Shown: in pieces, positions 1-6,500 of the stretch
Numbering within the stretch: the stretch's first letter is position 1
How the letters are laid out: the number at the start of each line of letters is the position of its first letter
Assembly: GCA_002482565.1 (NCBI GenBank)
Contig: DLGG01000176.1
Location: forward strand, 12,611 to 25,888
DNA length: 13,278 bases
Direction of reading: 5' to 3'
Source: Solidesulfovibrio magneticus
Lineage (GTDB): Bacteria; Desulfobacterota; Desulfovibrionia; Desulfovibrionales; Desulfovibrionaceae
Program-made: the position numbers and the translations under genes
Notes under the pieces: model-generated
Seen by the model: the letters and a program-made list of their open reading frames with translations, nothing else
Database searches by the model: none
Told to the model about the DNA's origin: nothing

Positions 1-10
1 GCCGCCTTTC

Positions 11-34
11 AAAAAACGCCCCCCAATCAGGGGG
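11..34 (-). terminator. Probable intrinsic terminator of the rdgC-like gene pair
   Basis: Read on the minus strand, a CCCCC / GGGGG stem (positions 30-34 with 20-24, loop TGATT) is followed after CG by six T (16 down to 11). This fits a Rho-independent terminator about 50 nt after the stop codon of the gene at 82-609. A second, stronger hairpin (38-44 pairing with 48-54, loop TAA on the minus strand) lies just before it and may help. Seen directly; the termination function is inferred. Confidence 0.6.
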
Positions 35-69
35 TCAGGGGGGCTTAGCCCCCCGGCCGCCGGAGGCAT
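17..69. repeat. GC-rich double-hairpin intergenic element, copy 1
   Basis: Two adjacent GC-only hairpins: 20-24/30-34 and 38-44/48-54, followed on the plus strand by a GGCCGCCGGAGGC edge. On the minus strand the order is GCCTCCGGCGGCC, then a G-run/GC-NNN-GC/C-run hairpin, then TGACCCCC, then a G-run. The spacer at 641-748 shows the same order of parts, so the two look like members of one intergenic repeat family. Similar elements are, from memory, frequent between genes in Desulfovibrio genomes; that is not tested here. Confidence 0.5.
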
Positions 70-81
70 CTTCTCAAAAAA

Positions 82-609
82 CTACACCCCTTCACGCAAC
101 CATTCGGCGAAGTCGGAGAGTTCGCCGGGCCAGCCGGGGCTGAGGCGGATGGCCAGGAACTGGGCGTAGAGCGCGTCGAAGAAGTTGGTGCATTTTTCGA
201 TGAGGAACATCTTTTCCAGCACCTTGGCGTCGGGGTCTTCGCCTTCCTCGCTGCGGGTGTCGATCTTGGGCGGGCGCAGGGCGTTTAGGGTGAAGTCGTC
301 GGCCTTGACGGTGACGGTCCAGGTTTCGCCGTCCTGTTCGAAGCGAATCAGCGCCCGGTCCACGCGTTTGCCGCTTTTGACGCCCAGGCGCGCCTCGGCG
401 AACTGGGCGTGGGGGCCGGAGACGGTGGCGGTTTCGGCTTCCTCGCCCACGCCGCCGCGCACGGAAATTTTCTGTTCCAGGTAGACGTTGACTTCGGAGT
501 CGTCGGGCAGCTTGAACAGCCAGCCGCTTTTTTCGCTTTTAAACCACAGCCAGGTCAGGAAGTCCTGTCCGAGCACCGGGTTTTTGGCTTCGGCCATCAT
601 CGAGTCCAT
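82..609 (-). CDS. RdgC-like protein, C-terminal half (175 aa)
   Basis: Resembles the C-terminal half of RdgC, a DNA-binding protein that modulates RecA-dependent recombination. The start is the ATG at 609-607 (MDSMMAEAKNP), chosen because GGAG lies 5 nt upstream (615-618) and the family-like part begins just after it. Residues about 10-35 carry FLTWLWFKSEKSGWLF, which corresponds to the segment opening the second half of fused RdgC proteins. The stretch EARLGVKSGKRVDRALIRF (about 90-110) parallels the E. coli segment around HIEAGKVVTKLALDW. NALRPPKI and a hydrophobic, acidic tail follow. It lies 139 nt downstream of the N-terminal-half gene, on the same strand and probably in the same transcript. 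No signal peptide or membrane segment is seen, so it should be cytoplasmic. With the partner gene it totals 380 residues, against about 303 for E. coli RdgC. The family call rests on remembered alignment; an unrelated fold is possible but less likely given the neighbour. Confidence 0.72.
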   Translation of the reverse strand: MDSMMAEAKNPVLGQDFLTWLWFKSEKSGWLFKLPDDSEVNVYLEQKISVRGGVGEEAETATVSGPHAQFAEARLGVKSGKRVDRALIRFEQDGETWTVTVKADDFTLNALRPPKIDTRSEEGEDPDAKVLEKMFLIEKCTNFFDALYAQFLAIRLSPGWPGELSDFAEWLREGV

Positions 610-640
610 ATTTGCTCCATTCCGGTACGATTCGTCGTTG

Positions 641-748
641 CGGCCCCGGGCAAAGCCCCGTTGCGGGGGGCCGGGGGGATCATCCCCCCGGCGGGGTCCA
701 GGGGCAGCGCCCCTGGCGGAGAGGTCAGGAGAGGCGGAGCCTCTCCTG
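641..748. repeat. GC-rich hairpin array between the two rdgC-like genes (copy 2)
   Basis: This spacer is almost entirely self-complementary. Perfect stems pair 671-678 with 684-691 (8 bp, loop ATCAT), 698-705 with 709-716 (8 bp, loop AGC) and 726-735 with 739-748 (10 bp, loop GGA). A weaker GGGC/GCCC hairpin lies at 648-658. The 10-bp hairpin abuts the stop codon (749-751) of the upstream gene. None is followed by a T-run on the minus strand, so these are not classical terminators. They could stabilise or process the mRNA and so set different levels of the two halves. It shares its order of parts with the element at 17-69. Confidence 0.7.
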
Positions 749-1366
749 TTAGCCGCCGAACTGGCTGGGTTCGAGGTGTTCGATGGCCAGGCCTTTTTCC
801 ACGCCGACGATGCGTTCGGCCAGGTAGGCCGGGGTCTGGGGTTCCAGGTGCATTTCGAAGGTGGTGGTGAACAGGTCTTCGAAGAGTTCCTGGATCTTGC
901 CGTTGGTGGTGCACAGCCAGATGACCTGGTCGATGGTGTTCCAGATGATTTCAAAGACGGCGGGGATGGGCAGGGCGCGGGACATGAGGGACAGTTTGAC
1001 GCGCTCGGCGATTTCCTTTTTGCGGTCCTTGGAGACGAAGACCTTGCCTTCGTCCTTCATCTGTTCCTTTTCGTGGTCGATGGCCAGGCGCAGGTGTTTC
1101 TTGAACACGGCCGGGGAGATGCGGCGGGTGTCCAGGCGCAGGGCAAAGGCCAGGTAGTGGCCTTTTTCCGGCGGCGAGCCGCGCCATTCGGTGTCGAGGT
1201 AGTCCTCAAAGGAGGTCCAGCCGAAGGAGCGTTCGTCGGCGGTGTTGTCGATGTCCACGAAGGCGTATTTCTTGAGCCGGTCCGGCGCTTCGCGCAGGGC
1301 CTGCTTGTTGGCTTCGCCCACGATGCGGTAGCGGGTGAATCCGCCGCTGGCGGCTAAAAGTCCCAA
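749..1366 (-). CDS. rdgC: RdgC-like protein, N-terminal half (205 aa)
   Basis: Resembles the N-terminal half of RdgC, a toroidal DNA-binding dimer in E. coli that restrains RecA. The start chosen is TTG at 1366-1364, giving MGLLAASGGFTRYRIV. An ideal AAAAGGAGG lies 5 nt upstream (1372-1380), and the family pattern begins at this residue; further upstream the open frame is low-complexity and not family-like. Features shared with the E. coli protein, in order, are an opening hydrophobic strand ending in Y-R, then LRLDTRRISPAVFKKHL (like the K/R..SP.VIK..L segment). Next come DRKKEIAERVKLSLMSRALP (like the KDEVLHSLLPRAF segment) and a VFEIIWNTIDQVIWLCTTN strand pair. The protein stops at about residue 205, where single-chain RdgC continues into the half encoded by the next gene (82-609). 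No membrane segments; cytoplasmic. It is divergent from the small gene at 1635. It could be a fully functional one-domain variant rather than half of a split protein. Confidence 0.78.
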   Translation of the reverse strand: MGLLAASGGFTRYRIVGEANKQALREAPDRLKKYAFVDIDNTADERSFGWTSFEDYLDTEWRGSPPEKGHYLAFALRLDTRRISPAVFKKHLRLAIDHEKEQMKDEGKVFVSKDRKKEIAERVKLSLMSRALPIPAVFEIIWNTIDQVIWLCTTNGKIQELFEDLFTTTFEMHLEPQTPAYLAERIVGVEKGLAIEHLEPSQFGG

Positions 1367-1371
1367 GGCGT

Positions 1372-1400
1372 CCTCCTTTTCGCGCCGTTTGGCCGGCGCG
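1372..1400 (-). promoter_or_regulatory. Strong Shine-Dalgarno with adjoining hairpin, TTG-start gene
   Basis: On the minus strand a perfect 7-bp stem (1394-1400 pairing with 1381-1387, six-base loop) ends directly before AAAAGGAGG (1380-1372), which lies 5 nt before the TTG start at 1366. The Shine-Dalgarno match decides the start, because no ATG or GTG is as well placed. The hairpin leaves the ribosome site single-stranded and may act as an mRNA 5' structure. Any regulatory role is inferred. Confidence 0.55.
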
Positions 1401-1558
1401 TCCTGGCGATGGGGTCCGGCAAGCTCATAGATCAATTCGCGGCGTCGCGCCAGGGGCGGGGGCGGGGCGTTCGAGGCCGGCGCGGCAGACGGGGCAGAGT
1501 ACAGCCGGGGCCCGCGCGCCGGGCGGCGGACGGCGCGGGCGGGGAGGGAAAAAAACGG

Positions 1559-1576
1559 TTGGCATTGTAACGGCTT
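1559..1576 (+). promoter_or_regulatory. Candidate sigma-54 type (-24/-12) promoter for the small Cys-rich gene
   Basis: TTGGCA at 1559-1564 and GGCTT at 1572-1576 place the invariant GG (1561-1562) and GC (1573-1574) exactly ten bases apart, the spacing of sigma-54 promoters. The outer TTGGCA and TT agree with the consensus; the inner TTGC is degraded to CGGC. A start near 1586 would give a leader of about 49 nt before the ATG at 1635. No good sigma-70 -10 box is visible at the right distance. Activator-binding sites were not recognised. Confidence 0.35.
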
Positions 1577-1634
1577 GGTCGATTTTGCCTTGGCCCGCCC
1601 TATGCATGGGGAAAGGGAAACGGAGGTGTCGACC

Positions 1635-1838
1635 ATGGCCGTGTGGAACGTCAACCATAGCGACGGCAAGATGCGGTTCGGCTCGTACACCCGCAAGGCC
1701 ACGACGCCCTCCGGGTGCAACGAGCCCTTCAAGAACGCCTACTGGTGTCCCAAGCGCAAGTGGTTTTCCAAGGAACCGTGCCCTTTCAGCAATCGTTTCG
1801 AGTGCATGAGCTTCGCCCGGCTGTGCGGCGGGGTGTAG
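1635..1838 (+). CDS. Small cysteine-rich protein of unknown function (67 aa)
   Basis: I do not recognise this protein. The start ATG at 1635 has GGAGG (1622-1626) 8 nt upstream. It opens MAVWNVNHSDGKMRFGSY and is basic and aromatic-rich. Five cysteines sit at residues 28, 38, 49, 57 and 64, several next to Pro or aromatic residues (GCNEPF, WCPKRKWF, PCPF, ECMSF, LCGG). There is no CxxC pair and no signal peptide or membrane span, so it is probably a soluble cytoplasmic protein. The cysteines could bind a metal or be redox-active, but the spacing matches no motif I can name. A dedicated terminator follows 51 nt after the stop, which supports a real monocistronic gene. It is divergent from the rdgC-like pair and shares a 268-nt intergenic region with it. 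Codon use is GC-biased like the neighbours. Confidence 0.72.
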   Translation: MAVWNVNHSDGKMRFGSYTRKATTPSGCNEPFKNAYWCPKRKWFSKEPCPFSNRFECMSFARLCGGV

Positions 1839-1889
1839 CGCAAAAAGGACCGCCGCGCCGAGCACGGGCGCGGCCAACCAGCCGACACG

Positions 1890-1932
1890 CGGCCGGAACT
1901 GCCCATGAGCGGGGGCGTTCCGGCCGTTTTTT
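1890..1932 (+). terminator. Intrinsic terminator after the small Cys-rich gene
   Basis: A perfect 10-bp stem, CGGCCGGAAC (1890-1899) pairing with GTTCCGGCCG (1917-1926), is followed directly by six T (1927-1932). The 17-base loop can pair further inside. This is a textbook Rho-independent terminator 51 nt after the stop codon at 1838, and it insulates the efflux operon downstream. Confidence 0.88.
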
Positions 1933-2242
1933 CATGGCGTTGGCCGATAGAAGCGGGGGATTTTGGCGCGGGGGACGTATAAAAGTGTCGGGACCGGCGC
2001 AAAATTGTCGCTCCGGCGAACATTTTCGCTGGGGGCGGCGGCCGGCCATGGCCCGCCAGCGTCTTTGCCCTCGGCCGCTTTCGGGCGGGGCGTCTTGGGA
2101 GAGACGGTGGGCCATGGGACTCGTCGCCCGGCGGCGCAACCGTTTGGGCTGCTCGTCCGACCAGGGCCGCACCGAAGGCGGTTTGGCACATGGCCGTGGC
2201 CGGGGTTTCGAAGCTGCCCGCGAATCCTGACAAAAACGAAGG
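1933..2242. other. Gene-free stretch upstream of the efflux operon
   Basis: No convincing gene is seen on either strand. Open frames here lack a ribosome site, run across the terminator at 1890-1932, or have arginine/proline/glycine-rich compositions typical of off-frame translation of GC-rich DNA. The only eye-catching structure is a TATAAA at 1978-1983 followed by an imperfect AT-tipped dyad at 2001-2026, described separately. Confidence 0.6.
1978..2026 (+). promoter_or_regulatory. TATAAA element followed by imperfect inverted repeat
   Basis: TATAAA (1978-1983) matches a -10 box but has no -35 at 16-18 bp. Seventeen bases further on, AAAATTGTCGC (2001-2011) and GCGAACATTTT (2016-2026) form an 11-base inverted repeat with two mismatches around a TCCG loop. 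The AT-rich tips stand out in this GC-rich DNA. It could be a regulator-binding dyad or the 5' end of a small RNA; neither is shown. Confidence 0.25.
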
Positions 2243-2271
2243 TTGGCCTTCTGCGGTCCGCCCGATATACT
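2243..2271 (+). promoter_or_regulatory. Sigma-70-like promoter of the mdtABC-type operon
   Basis: TTGGCC (2243-2248), a 17-bp spacer and TATACT (2266-2271) form a good housekeeping-type promoter, with a start expected near 2278 and a leader of about 100 nt before the ATG at 2377. The -35 box lies inside a short inverted repeat, GAAGG (2238-2242) with CCTTC (2247-2251). A palindrome GCGGTCCGC (2253-2261) lies in the spacer; either could be an operator, but this is not established. Confidence 0.65.
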
Positions 2272-2290
2272 TTCCAGATGTAACCTTTTG

Positions 2291-2335
2291 GGCGTCGGCC
2301 GCGACGTGCCGGTGCGACGCCGGCAACGGCCGGCG
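2291..2335 (+). promoter_or_regulatory. Leader with two mutually exclusive hairpins
   Basis: In the untranslated leader, GGCGTCG (2291-2297) can pair with CGACGCC (2315-2321). CGCCGGC (2318-2324) can pair with GCCGGCG (2329-2335). The two helices share 2318-2321, so only one can form at a time. No T-run follows the second and no leader peptide was recognised. In GC-rich sequence this may be chance. Confidence 0.25.
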
Positions 2336-2376
2336 GCGTTCCAAGGCCATCCCAGCACAAACAAGGATCACCCGCG

Positions 2377-3576
2377 ATGACGATACGACACGAGGAACCA
2401 CGGCCGCGCCGGCCCCTGCGCTGGCTGTTCATGGGGTTGGCGGCGATAGCCGTGGTCGGTTTTTTCTGGCGGCAATACGGCGGAGACGGTCTGGCCCAGC
2501 CGGGCGGGCCGCCGCCGGGTGCCCCCCCCGGCATGGGGCCGCAGGTGGTCTCGGTGACCACCGCGCCGGCCCGGATCGGCACGGCCCCGGTGACGCTTTC
2601 GGGCATCGGCACGGTGACGCCCCTGCGCACGGTGACGGTCAAAAGCCGGGTGGACGGCGAACTGCTGGAAGTGCTTTTTGAGGAAGGCCAGCTCGTCAAA
2701 GAAGGCCAGCTCCTGGCTCGCATCGATCCGCGTTCCTACGCCGCCCAGCTCGACCAGTACCAGGGCCAGCTGGCCAAGGACACGGCGCTTCTCGAAAACG
2801 CCAAGGCCGACCTCGCCCGCTACGACAACCTCTCGAAAAAAGACATGGTGGCCGGCCAGACCCGGGACACCCAGGCCTCGCTGGTGCGCCAATACGAGGC
2901 GGCCATCCGCACGGACAAGGGGCTGATCGACAACGCCAAGCTGCAAATCGAATACAGCCGCATCACCGCGCCGGTGACCGGCCGGGTGGGGCTGCGCAAG
3001 GTCGACGCCGGCAACATGATCAAGGCGGCCGATTCCACCGGCCTGTGCGTCATCACCCAGGTGTCGCCCATCAGCGTGCTCTTTACCCTGCCCGAGGACC
3101 AGCTGCCCCAGGTGGCCACGCGGCTTCGGGCCGGCGAGAAGCTGCCGGTCACGGCCTATGACCGCACCATGACCAAGGCCCTGGCCAAGGGACGGCTCGC
3201 CACCCTCGACAACCAGATCGACACGGCCACCGGCACGGTCAAGCTGCGGGCGATCTTCGACAACGCCGACGAGGCCCTTTTCCCCAACCAGTTCGTCAAC
3301 GCCGAGCTGTTGCTGGAAGAGCGCGGCGGCGTGCTTCTTGTGCCGGCGGCGGCGGTGCAGCGCGGCCCCAAGGGGGCCAGGGCCTACGTGGTCGATGCGT
3401 CCGGCGTGGCCGCCTCGCGTCCGGTGACCGTGGGCTTGGCCGTGGGCCAGGACGTGGTCATCGAGTCGGGTCTTAAAGCCGGCGACGTGGTGGTGGTGGA
3501 GGGGGCCGACCGGCTGCGCGACGGGGCCAAGGTCGAGGCGCGAAACGCCGGCGGAGCGGTGGCCGCCAAGCCATGA
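2377..3576 (+). CDS. mdtA: RND efflux periplasmic adaptor (membrane fusion protein), MdtA-like (399 aa)
   Basis: Periplasmic adaptor that links inner-membrane RND pumps to an outer-membrane channel. Start ATG at 2377 with AAGGA 9 nt upstream. Residues about 14-31 form one hydrophobic anchor with no lipobox cysteine, so it is probably an uncleaved inner-membrane anchor. A Pro/Gly-rich linker (about 38-55) follows. Then come the first lipoyl half (VTVKSRVDGELLEVLFEEGQ), an alpha-hairpin (about 118-190, QGQLAKDTALLENAKADLARY) and the second lipoyl half (SRITAPVTGRVGLRKVDAGN). The beta-barrel has FTLPEDQLP and LDNQIDTATGTVKLRA, then LFPNQFVNAELL and a membrane-proximal domain. These segments track E. 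coli MdtA closely and the length is usual. It is first in an operon with two RND transporters; the stop overlaps the next start (ATGA at 3573-3576). AcrA/MexA-type adaptors are the alternative, but they usually carry a lipid anchor and serve one pump. Confidence 0.92.
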   Translation: MTIRHEEPRPRRPLRWLFMGLAAIAVVGFFWRQYGGDGLAQPGGPPPGAPPGMGPQVVSVTTAPARIGTAPVTLSGIGTVTPLRTVTVKSRVDGELLEVLFEEGQLVKEGQLLARIDPRSYAAQLDQYQGQLAKDTALLENAKADLARYDNLSKKDMVAGQTRDTQASLVRQYEAAIRTDKGLIDNAKLQIEYSRITAPVTGRVGLRKVDAGNMIKAADSTGLCVITQVSPISVLFTLPEDQLPQVATRLRAGEKLPVTAYDRTMTKALAKGRLATLDNQIDTATGTVKLRAIFDNADEALFPNQFVNAELLLEERGGVLLVPAAAVQRGPKGARAYVVDASGVAASRPVTVGLAVGQDVVIESGLKAGDVVVVEGADRLRDGAKVEARNAGGAVAAKP

Positions 3577-6500
3577 ATCTGTCGCGCCCGTTTATCCTGC
3601 GGCCCGTGGCCACCACGCTCATCATGGTGGCGGTGGTGCTGGCCGGTCTGACGGCCTATTTCCAGCTCCCGGTCTCGGCCCTGCCGCAAGTGGACTATCC
3701 CACCATCCAGGTGCGTACGTTCTACCCTGGAGCCAGCCCCGACGTCATGGCCTCGGCCGTGACCGCGCCCCTGGAGCGCCAGTTCGGCCAGATGCCGGGC
3801 CTGACCGAGATGACCTCAGTGAGTTCGCCCGGGGCCTCGGTCATCACCCTGCAATTCGCCCTGAGCCTGAGCCTCGACGTGGCCGAGCAGGAGGTCCAGG
3901 CGGCCATCAACACGGCCACCAGCCTGCTGCCGGACGATCTGCCCACGCCGCCGGTCTACAGCAAGGTCAATCCGGCCGACGCGCCCATCCTGTCCCTGGC
4001 GCTGACGTCCGACGCCATGGAATTGACGGCGGTCCAGGACCTGGCCGACACGCGGCTGGCCCAGAAGATTTCCCAGCTTTCCGGCGTGGGCCTGGTCAGC
4101 GTGGCCGGCGGCCAGCGGCCGGCCGTGCGCGTGGAGGTCAACCCTACGGCGCTTGCCGCCTACGGCATAGCCGTGGAGGACGTGCGGGCGGCCATCGCCG
4201 CGGCCAACGTCAACAAGGCCAAGGGCGGCTTTGACGGGCCGCGCCAGTCGTCGATTCTGGAAACCAACGACCAGCTTTTGACGGCCGACGAATACAAGCC
4301 GCTCATCGTCAGCTACCGCGACGGCCGGCCGGTGCGCCTGTCTGACGTGGCGGCCATCCGCACCGGCCCCGAAGACGTGCGCCAGGCCGCCTGGGTGAAC
4401 GGCAAGCCGGCCATCGTGCTCAACATCCAGCGCCAGCCCGGGGCCAACGTCATCGCCGTGGTGGACCGGGTCAAGGCCATCCTGCCCCAGTTGCGCGCGG
4501 CCCTGCCGGCCGCCGTGGAGCTGTCCGTCCTGACCGACCGCACCGTCACCATCCGGGCTTCCATCGACGACGTGCAGATTGAGCTGCTCTTGGCCGTGGT
4601 CCTGGTCGTCGGCGTCATCTACCTCTTTCTCCACGACGTGCCGGCCACCCTCATTCCGGGCACGGCCGTGCCGCTGTCGCTTGTCGGCACCTTTGGCGTC
4701 ATGTACCTGCTGGGCTATGGCCTCAACAACCTGACGCTCATGGCGCTGACCATCGCCACCGGCTTCGTGGTGGACGACGCCATCGTCATGATCGAAAACG
4801 TGGCCCGCCACGTGGAAGAGGGCACGCCGCCCATGCAGGCGGCTCTGAACGGCGCGGGGCAGATCGGCTTCACCATCCTGTCGCTGACCGTTTCCCTGGT
4901 GGCCGTGCTCATTCCGCTGCTTTTTATGGGCGACGTGGTGGGCCGGCTATTCCGCGAATTCGCCGTGACCCTTGGCGTGGCCATTTTGCTGTCGGCCGTG
5001 GTGTCGCTCACGCTCACCCCCATGCTGTGCGCCCGGCTTCTGGGCCGTTCGGGACATTCGGGCGGGGGCCTGGTCGCCCGGACCTTTGGCGCGGCCTTCG
5101 GGGCCATGACGACCTTCTACGACCGCACCCTGGTGGTGGTCCTGCGCCATCAGGGCGCGACGCTCCTCGTGGCCCTGGGCACCGTGGTGGCCACGGTCTG
5201 GATGTACGCGGCCGTGCCCAAGGGCTTTTTTCCGGTCCAGGACACGGGCGGGCTGTCCGGGGTGTTCGAGGCCCCGGCCGCCGCCTCGTTTGCCGCCATG
5301 GGCGAGGCCCAGGCCGGGCTGTCGGAAATATTGGCGGCCGATCCGGCCGTGGCCTCCACCGCGATCTTTGTCGGCGTGGACGGGGTCAACCCCAGCCCCA
5401 ACGTGGGGCGCATCGCCGTGGAGCTCGTGCCCAAGGCGGCGCGCAAGGCCGACGCCGCCGGCGTGGCCCGGCGGCTGGAAGAAAAGACCCGCAGCCTGCC
5501 GGGACTGAGCGTGGCGCTTTCGCCCGTCCAGGACCTGACCGTGGACGCCCGGGCCGGCCGCGCCCAGTACCAGTACGTGCTGGAAACCCCCAGCTCCCGC
5601 GATCTGGCCCTGTGGACGCCGCGCTTTGTCGAGGCGCTTGCCGCCCGGCCGGAAGTGCGCAACGTCTCCCACAACCTGGCCCTGGGCGGCAAACGCCTAA
5701 ACGTCGTCATCGACCGGGTGGCCGCCGCCCGCTATGGGCTCACCCCCGAGGACATCGACAACGCGCTCTACAGCGCCTTTGGCCAGCGCCAGATCTCGAC
5801 CATGTTTACGGAACTCAGCCAATACCGGGTGGTGCTGGCCATGGACCCGGCCATGGCCGCCGGCCCCGAGGCCCTGTCCCTGGTGCGGCTGCCGACCTCC
5901 GGCGGCGGCCAGGCCCCGCTGTCTGCCGTGGCCACGGTGACCGAGGGCGAAGCGCCGCTGGTGCGCAACCGCCAGTCCCAGTTTCCGGCCGCTACCGTTT
6001 CCTTTGATGCCGCGCCTGGGCATTCCCTTGGCGACGCCGTGGCCGCCGTGGGAGCGGTGTCCGCCGCCCTCGGGATGCCGGCCAGCATCGCCGGCGATTT
6101 CACCGGCGCGGCCAAGGCCTTTGGGGAGTCGCTCAAAAACGAGCCGCTGCTCATCCTGGCCGCCCTTATCACCGTCTACATCGTCCTTGGCGTCATGTAC
6201 GAGAGCTTCATCCACCCGGTGACCATCCTGTCCACCCTGCCTTCGGCCGGCGTGGGCGCGGTGGGGGCCTTGTGGCTGTGCGGCGAGGATCTCGGCATCA
6301 TGGCCGTCATCGGCATTATCCTGCTCATCGGCATCGTGAAGAAAAACGGCATCATGATGGTGGACTTCGCCCTGTCCGCCGAGCGCGAGCGGGGGCTGGC
6401 CCCGCGCGAGGCCATCTACGAAGCCTGCCTGCTGCGTTTCCGGCCCATCATGATGACCACCATGGCGGCGCTTCTGGGCGCGTTGCCCCTGGCCCTGGGT

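Noticed and set aside
488..1357. Long plus-strand open frame opposite the rdgC-like gene
   Set aside because: Its product is Gly/Val/Phe-rich without family pattern, it lies wholly antisense to a recognisable gene, and it crosses the hairpin spacer. It is a GC-bias shadow.
1400..1558. Looked for a tRNA or other structured RNA in the divergent intergenic region
   Set aside because: GTTCGA occurs near 1469-1474, but no acceptor stem or cloverleaf can be built; only generic GC hairpins are present.
1715..2230. Plus-strand frame of 171 codons overlapping the Cys-rich gene
   Set aside because: It overlaps the better-supported gene in another frame and runs through a perfect intrinsic terminator; the product is Arg-rich.
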